Part shown: positions 10,032-19,274 of the stretch, piece after piece
How the letters are laid out: every line of letters begins with the position of its first letter
Numbering within the stretch: the stretch's first letter is position 1
Assembly (NCBI GenBank): GCA_021628825.1
Contig: JAJXRY010000002.1
Location: 1,240,001 to 1,304,000, forward strand
DNA from: Lachnospiraceae bacterium
GTDB taxonomy: Bacteria; Bacillota; Clostridia; Lachnospirales; Lachnospiraceae
DNA: 64,000 nt
Direction: 5' to 3'
Program-made: the position numbers and the translations under genes
Notes under the pieces: model-generated
What the model was told of the DNA's origin: nothing
The model's database searches: none
What the model saw: the letters and a program-made list of their open reading frames with translations, nothing else

Positions 10032-10295
10032 TTCACGATATCCTTTCGTAGGTGGTCGTTTTATATTCTGAGTGACTTAAATAGTAAACAGTCAATTCGT
10101 GGCAGGCAGGAGATTTATGACTTTAAATGATCGTAACTATAATTTAAAATCAACCCATATTCTCTATTCAAATATAGCAATAATAATAAACAAATGTCAA
10201 TATCAACCTATAAAGTGGTTAATAACATAATAGAAGAGCATAGAAAAAAAATGGGATAAGATGTAACTATAAAATCGAAATAACAGGAGGGTGTT
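10032..10295. promoter_or_regulatory. Divergent control region between araC-type regulator and GH3 gene
   Basis: An AT-rich, non-coding stretch between the two divergent genes. It presumably holds both promoters and the AraC-type binding sites. I could not pick out a confident -35/-10 pair or a clear direct repeat. The RBS of the GH3 gene, AGGAGGG, lies at its right end. Confidence 0.4.
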
Positions 10296-13074
10296 ATGAG
10301 CAGCAGAGTATTGGATTTTGAAAATTATACAGCGAAGGCCCGTCAGGCGGTTGCCGAAGGACAGGTGCTTTTGCAGAATCAGAATCATGTGCTTCCTCTG
10401 CCGAAGGGAAGCCATGTTGCTGTGTTTGGCAGAATGCAGCTTCATTATTATAAGAGCGGTACGGGATCAGGCGGTATGGTGAATGTAAATAAGGTGACCG
10501 GTATCCTGGAGGCGCTTGAGGAGAGCGAAGACGTGCAGGTATATGAGCCGTTAGTGGATGTATACCGCGAGTGGGAGAAGGACCATCCGTTTGATGAAGG
10601 TGTCGGCTGGGGAAATGAACCCTGGTCGCAGGAAGAAATGGAACTGAATGAGGCGCTGGTTGAAGAGGCTGCCGAAAAGAACGAATACGCAATTGTCATT
10701 CTGGCAAGAACGGCCGGTGAGGATAAGGATAACAAGATGTTGGAGGGCGCGTACTGTCTCACCTCGATCGAAGAGGACATGCTTCAAAAGGTGCGTAAGA
10801 ACTTTGCAAAGATGATCGTGCTGTTGAATACCGGAAACATCATGGATATGAGCTTTATGGATCAATACCGTCCGGATGCAGTGATGTATGTCTGGCAGGG
10901 AGGAATGATCGGCGGTCTTGGAACGGTCGATGTTCTTACCGGTAAGGTGTGTCCGTCCGGACGTCTTTCCGATACGATTGCGGCACAGATGTCCGATTAT
11001 CCGGCCAATCCTTATTTTGGAGGTCTGGAACAGAACCTTTATGTGGAAGACATTTATGTGGGATACCGGTATTTTGAATCGGTAGCAAAGAGCAAAGTGC
11101 TGTATCCGTTTGGTTTCGGTCTTTCTTATACCACGTTCTCTATGGAAGCAGATAGATTTTCCTATGCGGAAAATCAGGTGTCCTTTGTGATGAAGGTGAC
11201 AAATACCGGTTCCGTAGCGGGAAAAGAAGTCGTTCAGGTTTATGCAAAGGCTCCGTTAGGAAAGCTTGGCAAGCCTGCAAGAGTGCTGATTGATTTTTAA
11301 GAAGACGAAGGAGTTAAAGCCGGGAGAGAGTGAAGAGCTTGCTTTCGCAATTCCAACATCGGTATTTGCTTCTTATAATGAGGTAAGTACCGCGGAAATG
11401 CCAACCGGATGGGTTCTGGAAGCCGGAGAATATACCATTTATGCGGGTGGCAATGTGCGTGATGCCTATGCAGTGGGTTCCTTTATGCTGGATGAGTTGC
11501 AGATCGTCGAAGAATGCCGCAATGCCTTAGCTCCGACACCCCCCTTTAAGCGCATGAAGATGACCGCGGCCAATGAACATGCAGAAGCTGCCGGAGTATA
11601 TGAGATTGCAATGGAAGAGGTTCCGTTACGGGTGGTTTCTCCTGAGGAAAAGAGAAACGCAGAACTTCCGGAAAGCTATGAAATGACCGGGGACCGCGGT
11701 ATAAAGCTTGCGGATGTCAAAGCAGGAAAAGCAACGCTTGAAGAGTTTGTTGCACAGCTCAGTGAAGAGGAGCTTGCCAGTATCGTACGTGGAGAAGGAA
11801 TGGGAAGCCCGAAGGTAACGGCCGGAACGGCAGCAGCATTTGGCGGCGTTACGAAGTCCCTTCTTGAAAAGGGTATTCCGTGTGGATGCTGTGATGATGG
11901 TCCGTCCGGCATGCGTCTTGACAGCGGAATGAAGGCATTCAGCCTTCCGAACGGAACATTGCTTGCCTGCACCTTCAATACACAGTTAAATGAAGAGCTT
12001 TATGCATTCACGGCGGTGGAAATGATTAAGAACCGTGTGGATATCCTGTTAGGACCCGGTATGAATATCCACAGACATCCGTTAAACGGACGTAACTTTG
12101 AATATTTTTCAGAGGATCCGCTGCTTACCGGTAAGATGGCGGCAGCACAGGTACGGGGCTTAAAGAGTGCAGGTGTAACCGGTTCCTTAAAGCATTTCTG
12201 CGGAAACAATCAGGAAACGAGACGCCATACCTCCAACAGTATTGCATCCGAGCGTGCGCTGCGTGAGATTTACTTAAGAGGATTTGAAATTGCAGTGAAG
12301 GAAGCAAAGGCAGATGCAGTCATGACAACTTATGGACCGGTTAATGGCATCTGGACCTCCAGTAACTATGATCTGGTTACGGATATCCTGCGGAAGCAGT
12401 GGGGCTTTGAAGGTGTGGTTATGACTGACTGGTGGGCTTATGTCTGCAGGGAAGGGGATAAGCCGGCAAAGACCGATTTTGCAACGATGGTAAAGGCGCA
12501 GAATGACCTTTATATGGTATGTCCGGATTCGGAAAAGAATGAGCATGGCGATAATACGGTCGAGTCTCTGCATGACGGATCGCTGACACTTGGCGAATTA
12601 CAGCGATGTGCGAAGAATATCTGCCGCTTTATGATGAATACACATGCCTTTATGAGAATGCAGAACGAGGAAGACACGATTGAAATTCTCGGAGCAGAAG
12701 AGGGCTTTGAGGAATGTGTCGGAGATCTGACCTATTATAAGGTGGACAAAGAAGTTGTGATTGATCTGTCCGATCACGAAATTTCCAAAGGAACCAGCAT
12801 TGATTTTGCACTGGATCTTGAGCAGCTGGGATATTATAAGGCAGAGCTTACGGCTAAGTCCGATCTTGGAGAACGGGCACAGATTCCGGTTACCTTATCC
12901 TTTGCCGGAACACCGCGCGGGGTATATACCTTTAATGGTACAAACGGCCAGTGGGTAACGCAGACAAGAGAAGCGGACCTTGGCATGAAATATGCGATTA
13001 TGCGCCTGTACTTCCCGCAGAACGGTATTGAAGTAAAACAGATTAAGTTTGTCTATGACCGCCCGTTTGAATAA
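10296..13074 (+). CDS. Glycoside hydrolase family 3, permuted domain order (frame broken)
   Basis: About 926 residues after repair. The domain order is swapped relative to most GH3 enzymes. The (alpha/beta)6 sandwich comes first (VLLQNQNHVLPLPKG, ARTAGEDKD, then YPFGFGLSYTTF and a fibronectin-III-like region). The TIM-barrel catalytic domain follows (GPGMNIHRHPLNGRNFEYFS, SLKHFCGNNQE, and the nucleophile Asp in VVMTDWWA). This arrangement is known from Butyrivibrio and Ruminococcus beta-glucosidases. There is no signal peptide, so it probably acts in the cytoplasm on imported oligosaccharides. The single frame break is at GATTTTTAAG near 11295, one T too many. Confidence 0.9.
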
Positions 13075-13109
13075 TTGAGGAACTGCGTGCATAAGTTATA
13101 AGGAAACGC

Positions 13110-13796
13110 ATGCGGGCAGGGATTGCTTTGAAGAAAATTTTAATTGCCGGAGAAGCCGGACAGACAACTAATTACGAAAATGCACTTGCAGCGATGCAGG
13201 TGCATTTTGTTACGTCTTTACAGGTAAAGGACGTGGATGAATACGATGGACTGATTTTACCGGGAGGCGGGGATGTGGATCCGAAGCTGTTCGGACAGCT
13301 CCTGATTCCGGAGTCGGAGATCAGGCAGTACAGTGAATGGGAGCAGCAGATGATCCGGAAGGGACAGGAGAAGCTGACACCGGAGCTTGACCGCATCCAG
13401 CTTGCAATCCTAAAGGCATTCTGCCAGCACCGGAAGCCGGTGTTTGGAATCTGTAAGGGAATGCAGCTCATTAACATTGCCTTTGGAGGGGATATGATCC
13501 AGCATCTTCCGACAGCGGTACATCACGCCTATCGGGAAAAAGATCAGATGCACCCGGCAAGAAATGAGGAGAACTCTTTTCTTTATGAAGTGTATGGATC
13601 GGATATGATGGTAAACAGTGCACACCATCAGGGCGTTGGCATTCCCGGAAGAGGGATCCGGTATATACAGTATGCCCCGGATGGTGTGGTCGAAGGCTTG
13701 CAGCATGAGTTCCTTCCGGTGTATGGAGTGCAGTGGCATCCGGAACGGTTGGAGCAGGGGACAAAAAACTTAAAAAAACTTTTTAAAATAACTTGA
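13110..13796 (+). CDS. Class I glutamine amidotransferase, peptidase C26 / PuuD-like
   Basis: About 228 residues. Catalytic triad features are visible: the nucleophile elbow FGICKGMQL with Cys, and YGVQWHPERL with His and Glu. VNSAHHQGV is typical of gamma-glutamyl-gamma-aminobutyrate hydrolases (PuuD) and related hydrolases. The N-terminal LPGGGDVDP oxyanion strand is intact. It would hydrolyse gamma-glutamyl amides in the cytoplasm. The start could be ATG 13110 or TTG 13128, the latter better placed after GGCAGGGA. It follows the GH3 gene by 35 bases and may be read with it. The true substrate is unknown. Confidence 0.85.
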   Translation: MRAGIALKKILIAGEAGQTTNYENALAAMQVHFVTSLQVKDVDEYDGLILPGGGDVDPKLFGQLLIPESEIRQYSEWEQQMIRKGQEKLTPELDRIQLAILKAFCQHRKPVFGICKGMQLINIAFGGDMIQHLPTAVHHAYREKDQMHPARNEENSFLYEVYGSDMMVNSAHHQGVGIPGRGIRYIQYAPDGVVEGLQHEFLPVYGVQWHPERLEQGTKNLKKLFKIT

Positions 13797-13821
13797 CAAC
13801 CTGTACCTAAAATGGTATCTT
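13793..13821 (+). promoter_or_regulatory. tRNA operon promoter
   Basis: TTGACA (13793-13798), 17-base spacer, TATCTT (13816-13821). It lies at the end of the amidotransferase gene and about 77 bases before tRNA-Val. Confidence 0.8.
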
Positions 13822-13897
13822 AGTAAAGCAGTCGCGAGACGACAGAAGGTGTCGCATAGCGGCGTGGATGATGTATGCTATGCTCCATCATATACAT

Positions 13898-13970
13898 GGG
13901 ATCTTAGCTCAGCTGGGAGAGCATCTGCCTTACAAGCAGAGGGTCATAGGTTCGAGCCCTATAGGTCCCA
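13898..13970 (+). tRNA. tRNA-Val (anticodon TAC)
   Basis: A 73-base cloverleaf. Acceptor arms GGGATCT and AGGTCCC pair with one G-U, and the D-loop reads AGCTCAGCTGGGAGAGC. The anticodon loop TTACAAG gives TAC, and the T-arm contains GGTTCGAGCC. CCA is not encoded apart from the discriminator A. It is followed after 14 bases by tRNA-Met. Confidence 0.95.
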
Positions 13971-13984
13971 TTTATAAAAAATAT

Positions 13985-14058
13985 GGCGAGATGGCTCAAC
14001 TGGCTAGAGCGTCCGGTTCATACCCGGGAGGTTGAGAGTTCAAGTCTCTCTCTCGCTA
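13985..14058 (+). tRNA. tRNA-Met (anticodon CAT)
   Basis: A 74-base cloverleaf with acceptor GGCGAGA/TCTCGCT and discriminator A. The D-arm is TGGCTCAACTGGCTAGAGC, the anticodon loop TTCATAC gives CAT, and the T-arm contains AGTTCAAGTCT. The first acceptor pair is G-T and there is no run of three G-C pairs before the anticodon loop like that of initiators, so an elongator Met (or tilS-modified Ile2) tRNA is more likely. Confidence 0.92.
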
Positions 14059-14069
14059 TTAAGCTAATA

Positions 14070-14098
14070 AAAAAAGATCCTTTTGGATCTTTTTTTAT
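14070..14098 (+). terminator. Rho-independent terminator of the tRNA operon
   Basis: AAAAAGATCC-tttt-GGATCTTTTTTT follows tRNA-Met directly. It also lies just outside the 3' end of the leftward gene at 14107 and can serve both directions. Confidence 0.9.
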
Positions 14099-14106
14099 TT
14101 TATATT

Positions 14107-14596
14107 TTAAATTAATTCATAAGTCTGTTCAAAGACTTCCTTTTTCCACAATAAACAGGTCATCCGGCTGATCTTTCAGCACGGCAAGATAGTCGCCGAT
14201 ATTACCAAGCAGATATTTTTCTTCATCCCACAACGGGAATACTTTACAGGCTCTTTCAAGCGGGTAAGCCTGAACAATGGTCGTTTCCAACGGAATACAG
14301 GAGTGGATGTATCCGGATAAGCTGATCTGCGTGCCGGTCAGGCGGTTTTTCATGGTCGGCAGGTAAAGTGCCCTGGGGTGATAAGCGTCCTGGGTTGGCA
14401 GATAGCGTTTATCAAACTCTTCTTTGGATTTTACACATACCTTTCCCTGGAGATCAATCATAATATAGGTCTGACCGGAAATAATCAGGTCAAGATCACC
14501 TTCGATTGTACGGATCGTAATCGGAGTTTGTAAGGGTAGAACCTGTGCAGGCACAACATAACCGATCGGAAGTCGTTTACGACGATAGGTCTTCAT
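14107..14596 (-). CDS. Conserved hypothetical protein with PGDYG-like tail
   Basis: Read leftward from ATG 14596, about 162 residues. It is a soluble protein with no membrane segment. The C-terminal stretch LLGNIGDYLAVLKD...FIVEKEVFEQTYE resembles the PGDYG pattern found at the end of small bacterial proteins of unknown function. The family-like ending is reached only if the A5 run near 14136 is read as A4 (stop at 14107). As written, the frame stops at 14129. It starts 32 bases after the DHH phosphoesterase gene, so the two form an operon. I cannot assign a function. Confidence 0.6.
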
Positions 14597-14628
14597 GCGG
14601 GACAGATCAACATGGCTTGTTCTGGCAT

Positions 14629-15606
14629 CTAAATGTCGAAGCTGTTGAGATAGTTCTGAATCTGCATGGAAAAATAATCTTCGGTGCGCAAAGAGCTGTA
14701 TTTACTTTCGTATAACCACCGGTTGATGAAACCGCCGGACTTTTCCAGATGCCCGCCGCCGGAGCCGATCTTTCTTGCAAGATATGCTGCCAGATCACAG
14801 GCTTTGGTTTCCTTGGTGCAGCTGCGGACGGAGAACTTCATCCCGTCGGGAAGTTCATTATAAACGACACAGACATCGGCACTGTCAACCTGAATACAAA
14901 GGTCACTGATCAGACCTAAGATGTTGGGATCACAGGGCTCTGATTTAACCAGGGAGTAACGTTTTTCTTTATTGTGAACTGCGCGTAGAATCGCAATCGC
15001 GGCAATTTCCAGTTCTGCGGAAGAAATGTTGGAATTTCTTAATAAGGAAAAGACATCATTGCGATATTTTAATGCATCGTGCATATCCTTATCTGCCGGA
15101 TTGTGCACTTCGGTAAACTGCTGGGTATCACTGTAGAGCCCGTAATAAAGGGCAGTTGCAAGATCAGGATAGTCATTGGGATCGAACTGTTCTTCACAAA
15201 GAAGCTTCCAGACTACTGTCGAGCAGCTTCCAAAGTCACTTAAGATCAGAGAATCCGGAATGTTCCGGGCTTCCATCTGATGATGGTCAATGATCCCGAT
15301 ATGCTCTGCCGGGATTTTGGTGATGTTGCCGGCTCCATACTGGCTGTCTACGGTAAGCAGAAGTTCATCAGTCAGACGAAGTGTACCTTCCTCCACATAT
15401 TCAACCGGAATGTTTAATTTCTCCACCATCAGAACCAGATTGGCCTTCCGGATACGGAATCTTCCGGTATAAATCAGGTGGGTTTTGATACCATGATTCT
15501 GAAAATAGGTGTACAGGCCAAAGCCGGAAGCCAGCGCATCGGCATCCGGACTGTCGTGGCATTGAATATAGATTTCCTCATAGGATAAAAAATCGCGTAA
15601 TTGCAT
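14629..15606 (-). CDS. DHH/DHHA1 phosphoesterase, NrnA-like
   Basis: 325 residues. The DHH domain shows HDSPDADALASG (metal-binding Asp pair), the central D in LLLTVDSQ, and IGIIDHHQ, the name-giving motif. The DHHA1 domain near the C-terminus shows GSGGGHLEKSGGFI for substrate binding. Members hydrolyse oligoribonucleotides (nanoRNase), pAp or cyclic dinucleotides with Mn2+. Which one this enzyme uses cannot be told from sequence. No transmembrane segment is present, unlike GdpP. It is the first gene of a leftward pair. Confidence 0.85.
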   Translation of the reverse strand: MQLRDFLSYEEIYIQCHDSPDADALASGFGLYTYFQNHGIKTHLIYTGRFRIRKANLVLMVEKLNIPVEYVEEGTLRLTDELLLTVDSQYGAGNITKIPAEHIGIIDHHQMEARNIPDSLILSDFGSCSTVVWKLLCEEQFDPNDYPDLATALYYGLYSDTQQFTEVHNPADKDMHDALKYRNDVFSLLRNSNISSAELEIAAIAILRAVHNKEKRYSLVKSEPCDPNILGLISDLCIQVDSADVCVVYNELPDGMKFSVRSCTKETKACDLAAYLARKIGSGGGHLEKSGGFINRWLYESKYSSLRTEDYFSMQIQNYLNSFDI

Positions 15607-15703
15607 AAGAGTCCCCCATCGTTTAGAATAACTCCATCATATCATATACAAATCGAAAAGAAAATGGTATGCTGAACTTACAGAGTAGATAAGAATAGAA
15701 GAG

Positions 15704-15735
15704 GTTACTGGAACGAGGTATGAGTGAACAGTAAC
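15704..15735. repeat. Short copy of the GTTAC palindrome
   Basis: GTTACTG...CAGTAAC, 32 bases, an imperfect hairpin differing by one base from the right end of the MITE-like copies at 4225 and 46677. It lies in the DHH-ispF intergenic region. Only the terminal palindrome is present here. Confidence 0.65.
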
Positions 15736-15788
15736 TGGAAGAATAAAAATCATAGAATAAAAGAATTGCAGGAGGAAACAATAACGAT

Positions 15789-16331
15789 ATGAGAATCGGT
15801 ATGGGTTATGATGTACACAAACTGACAGAAGGGCGGAAGCTGATTATTGGAGGTGTCGAGATCCCTTATGAAAAGGGACTGCTCGGACATTCGGATGCGG
15901 ACGTGCTGTTACATGCCATTATGGATGCGCTGCTCGGGGCAGCGGCACTTGGTGATATCGGCAAGCATTTTCCGGACACGGATCCCGCTTATAAAGGAAT
16001 TTCATCCTTAAAGCTGTTAGAACACGTAGGAGCGCTTTTGGAGGAGCACTATTTCCTCATTGAGAACATTGATGCGACCATTATTGCACAGGCACCGAAG
16101 ATGCGCCCTTATATTGATACGATGCGGAAGAACATTGCGGATACGCTGCATATGGATCTGTCCCAGGTCAATGTCAAGGCGACAACGGAAGAAGGCCTTG
16201 GGTTTACCGGAAACGGAGAGGGGATTTCTTCCCAGGCGATCTGCCTGCTGACAACACCTCTTGGGCTGCAGAGCGAGGATGTGATGCAGAGAGGCTGTGC
16301 CGGCTGTGGTGGATGTCCGAAGGCTGATTAA
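15789..16331 (+). CDS. ispF: 2-C-methyl-D-erythritol 2,4-cyclodiphosphate synthase
   Basis: 180 residues. It catalyses ring closure of CDP-methylerythritol 2-phosphate in the non-mevalonate isoprenoid pathway. The zinc ligands appear in GYDVHKL (Asp and His) and GHSDADVLLHA. The FPDTDPAYKG and TTEEGLGFTGNGEGI segments are diagnostic. It is about 20 residues longer than usual because of a Cys-rich tail, CAGCGGCPKAD, which I have not seen assigned a role. RBS AGGAGG lies upstream of ATG 15789. Confidence 0.95.
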   Translation: MRIGMGYDVHKLTEGRKLIIGGVEIPYEKGLLGHSDADVLLHAIMDALLGAAALGDIGKHFPDTDPAYKGISSLKLLEHVGALLEEHYFLIENIDATIIAQAPKMRPYIDTMRKNIADTLHMDLSQVNVKATTEEGLGFTGNGEGISSQAICLLTTPLGLQSEDVMQRGCAGCGGCPKAD

Positions 16332-16356
16332 TAGAAATGTTTTGAAGGTCTGACAG

Positions 16357-16385
16357 TTGACAAAACCGTAAAAGTTGCATATGCT
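16357..16385 (+). promoter_or_regulatory. Promoter of the cysE-cysS-sigH operon
   Basis: TTGACA (16357-16362), 17-base spacer, TATGCT (16380-16385). It is placed to start the T-box leader at about 16392. Confidence 0.85.
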
Positions 16386-16391
16386 ATATAG

Positions 16392-16690
16392 TAGCTAAGG
16401 TAGCTGCGAAGATAGGGAGCAGTTGCAGGAAATAAACAGAAAACGACTATGATAGAGAAGAGTACCGTAATCAAGAGGTAACAGAGAGAAGCTGTCATCG
16501 GCTGCAAGCAGCTTTTACTTTCGGGGAACGGGAAGTGCACTCTGGAGTCTGCAGGGAGAACGAAGAAGCATCTTCTGGTATCCGGGCACGTCTGGTCACG
16601 TTATCGACTGTAAGGGAAAGACGTCATCGTCTTTAAGTAGAGTGGAACCGCGGAATATTTCGTCTCTGTAGATGAAATATTCCGTTTCTT
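16392..16690 (+). promoter_or_regulatory. T-box riboswitch, cysteine specific
   Basis: A leader that senses uncharged tRNA. The T-box core GTGGAACCGCGG lies at 16642-16653. It is followed by a terminator hairpin GGAATATTTC...GAAATATTCC and TTTCTT (16652-16690), whose 5' arm overlaps the antiterminator. Upstream, the stem I landmarks GAAGAGTAC and CAGAGAGAAGCTG are present. In the 3' side of stem I, GGAAG-TGC-AC offers TGC (16536-16538) as specifier codon. TGC reads tRNA-Cys, matching the cysE and cysS genes downstream, so low Cys-tRNA charging would turn the operon on. Confidence 0.92.
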
Positions 16691-16724
16691 ATTTTAGAGG
16701 ATTTTTACAGGAAGTGGAGCAGTT

Positions 16725-17384
16725 ATGGGAATGATCAGCAAAATTAAAGAAGAAATCCGAATCATAAGAGAGCGGGATCCAGCCATTCATTCCAGTATGG
16801 AGGTGCTGTTGTATCCAAGCTTTAAGGTGATGCTGCATTACCGGCTGGCACACAAGCTTTATAAAAAGGGACATTATTTCTGGGCAAGATGGATTTCCCA
16901 GCGCGGTGTGCGCAAGACCGGAATCGAGATTCATCCGGGAGCACAGATCGGCAAAGGCTTTTTCATTGATCACGGAAATGGCGTTATTATCGGAGAAACA
17001 GCGATCATCGGTGATAACGTGACTTTGTATCAGGGGGTAACTCTTGGAGGAACCGGTAAGGAGCAGGGAAAGAGACATCCGACGATTGGAAATAATGTAA
17101 TGATCAGTGCCGGAGCCAAGATTCTGGGATCCTTTACGATCGGGGACAATTCCAAGATCGGAGCCGGATCGGTTGTTTTGGAAGAGGTGCCGCCGAACTC
17201 CACCGTAGTCGGTGTGCCGGGACATGTGGTGAAACGGAATAACCAGAGACTCCCACAGGAAGAACTGGACCAGATCCATTTGCCGGATCCGGTAAAAGAA
17301 GAACTGGCCATGCTGCGTAAGAGGATGCAGCAGATGGAAATAGAACTCAGACAATTAAAGGAGGAGAGGAAAGATGGAGAATAG
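16725..17384 (+). CDS. cysE: Serine O-acetyltransferase
   Basis: 219 residues, the short EpsC-type form. It acetylates L-serine with acetyl-CoA to make O-acetylserine for cysteine synthesis. A left-handed beta-helix of hexapeptide repeats is evident (IEIHPGAQIGKGFFIDHGNG, VIIGETAIIGDNVTLYQGVT, NVMISAGAKILG). The catalytic His of FIDHG and the GGTGKE loop are present. The C-terminus ends in a Glu/Lys/Arg-rich coiled coil (MLRKRMQQMEIELRQLKEER). It overlaps the cysS start by 11 bases, suggesting coupled translation under the Cys T-box. Confidence 0.95.
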   Translation: MGMISKIKEEIRIIRERDPAIHSSMEVLLYPSFKVMLHYRLAHKLYKKGHYFWARWISQRGVRKTGIEIHPGAQIGKGFFIDHGNGVIIGETAIIGDNVTLYQGVTLGGTGKEQGKRHPTIGNNVMISAGAKILGSFTIGDNSKIGAGSVVLEEVPPNSTVVGVPGHVVKRNNQRLPQEELDQIHLPDPVKEELAMLRKRMQQMEIELRQLKEERKDGE

Positions 17385-18798
17385 ATTTTCCTTTTACAAC
17401 ACATTAACGAAAAAAGTAGAAACCGTGATCCCGAATGTGGACGGCAAAATTGCAATGTATACCTGTGGACCGACGGTGTATCATTTTGCACATATCGGAA
17501 ATCTGCGCAGCTATATCATGGAGGATGTACTGGAAAAGACCCTGCGTTATCTTGGATATGATGTAAAGCGTGTGATGAATATCACGGATGTCGGTCATCT
17601 TTCTTCCGATGCCGATACCGGGGAAGATAAGATGTTAAGTGGGGCAAAGCGTGAGCACAAGACAGTTATGGAAATTGCAAAGTTCTATACCGATGCTTTT
17701 TTTGAAGATTGCAAAAAGCTTAATATCAAGCGACCGGATGTGGTGGAGCCTGCAACGAACTGCATTAGTGAGTTTATTCATATGATCGAGGTTCTTTTTA
17801 GAGAAGGGCTATGCCTATGTGGCCGGAGGAAATGTGTATTTTTGATACCTCGAAGCTTAAGGAATATTATGTATTTAATACCCAGAGCGAGAACGAGCTT
17901 TTTAGTTGGCGTGCGCGATGATGTGACCGAGGATGAAAATAAGAAGAACAAGAACGACTTCGTTCTGTGGTTTACCAAATCCAAGTTTGAGGATCAGGCG
18001 CTCAAATGGGACAGCCCGTGGGGCGTTGGTTACCCGGGATGGCATATTGAATGCTCCTGTATCAGCATGAAGCATCTTGGAGAATATATGGACATCCATT
18101 GCGGCGGCGTGGACAACATTTTCCCGCATCATACGAATGAAATTGCACAGAGTGAGTCCTACCTTGGACATAAATGGTGTAACTACTGGTTCCATGTACA
18201 TCACCTGAATGACAAGTCCGGTAAGATGAGTAAGTCAAAGGGCGACTTCCTGACTGTATCCTTACTGGAAAGCAAGGGCTATAATCCGTTGGTTTACCGT
18301 ATGTTCTGCTTACAGTCCCACTATCGGAAGCCATTGGAATTTTCTTATGAAGTAATGGACAATGTAAAGTCTGCTTATGAAAAGCTCCTTAAGAAGATTG
18401 CCGGACTTTCCAAAGAAGGAGAAGTGGATGAAGCAGTCTATGCAGAATATCGTCGTAAATTTGAAGATGCGCTTTGCAACGACTTAAATACATCAATGGC
18501 AATTACCGTACTGTATGATTTGTTAAAGGCAGACTGCAACGATGTAACGAAGCGTAAACTGGTAGCAAGCTTCGATGAGGTTCTTTCCTTAGGACTTTTT
18601 GATGGCGAAAAGGCAGAAGAGAAAGCAGACGATGTGGATGCGGAGCTGGTAAGCTATATTGAAGCAAAGATTGCAGAACGTAAGGAAGCAAAGAAGGCAA
18701 AGGATTTTGCAAAGGCCGATGCTATTCGTGACGAGCTGTTACAAAAGGGCATCGTTCTGGAAGATACACGTGAGGGCGTAAAATGGAAAATGGCTTAA
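17374..18798 (+). CDS. cysS: Cysteinyl-tRNA synthetase (local triple frameshift)
   Basis: 474 codons as written. It charges tRNA-Cys in the cytoplasm. The HIGH motif appears as HFAHIGNLRSY after CGPTVY with its zinc-binding Cys. The other zinc ligands are in WHIECS and HHTNEIAQSE, and KMSKS is in SGKMSKSKG. Residues about 141-177 are nonsense as written. Three T5 runs (near 17795, 17838 and 17898) should each be T4, which restores EKGYAYVAGGNVYFDTS and the rest. The three +1 errors add up to one codon, so the frame stays open and the fault is hidden. It overlaps mrnC by 16 bases. Confidence 0.95.
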   Translation: MENRFSFYNTLTKKVETVIPNVDGKIAMYTCGPTVYHFAHIGNLRSYIMEDVLEKTLRYLGYDVKRVMNITDVGHLSSDADTGEDKMLSGAKREHKTVMEIAKFYTDAFFEDCKKLNIKRPDVVEPATNCISEFIHMIEVLFREGLCLCGRRKCVFLIPRSLRNIMYLIPRARTSFLVGVRDDVTEDENKKNKNDFVLWFTKSKFEDQALKWDSPWGVGYPGWHIECSCISMKHLGEYMDIHCGGVDNIFPHHTNEIAQSESYLGHKWCNYWFHVHHLNDKSGKMSKSKGDFLTVSLLESKGYNPLVYRMFCLQSHYRKPLEFSYEVMDNVKSAYEKLLKKIAGLSKEGEVDEAVYAEYRRKFEDALCNDLNTSMAITVLYDLLKADCNDVTKRKLVASFDEVLSLGLFDGEKAEEKADDVDAELVSYIEAKIAERKEAKKAKDFAKADAIRDELLQKGIVLEDTREGVKWKMA

Positions 18799-19230
18799 CC
18801 TTTGTACAAAGGATAAGAGAAGCATTTGGGGGTAAAGAGGTGGATATTCGGACATATTCACCTCTTACGCTTGCTTATATCGGAGATTCGATTTATGATC
18901 TGGTGATCCGGACCGTGGTGGTGATGCGGGGAAATGCGCCTGCCAATAAACTCCACCACTATACAATCCGCTATGTGAATGCGACCGCACAGGCTCTTTT
19001 AGTGGATGCGCTGTTACCGGAGCTTACGGAGGAAGAGCAGGTAATTTTAAAGAGAGGCCGCAATGCGAAGCCATACACCAAAGCCAAGCATGCGACCATG
19101 GCAGAGTATAAAAAAAGCAACGGCATTGGAAGCACTGATGGGATACCTGTATCTTACCGGGCAGGAGGAGCGGATGCTGCAACTGATCCGGAAGGGCATG
19201 GACATCCTGGAAACGCAGAAAACAGAATAG
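18783..19230 (+). CDS. mrnC: Mini-ribonuclease III (frame broken)
   Basis: About 148 residues after repair. A RNase III catalytic domain without a double-strand-binding domain; in Firmicutes it matures 23S rRNA. The catalytic signature is LAYIGDSIYDLVIR, followed by NKLHHYTIRYVNATAQA and RGRNAK. The A7 run at about 19110-19116 is one base too long. Corrected, it continues ATALEALMGYLYLTGQEERM (second acidic cluster) to TAG 19228-19230. Gene order cysS-mrnC-rlmB is the standard Firmicutes arrangement. Confidence 0.9.
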
Positions 19231-19274
19231 GCAGATCGATTGGAGATATCGAATCAGAAGGAAAGGATCAGAGC

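Noticed and set aside
17790..17910. Programmed frameshifting in cysS
   Set aside because: Three separate T-run faults in one essential gene, the same type as everywhere else in the window, point to sequence error.
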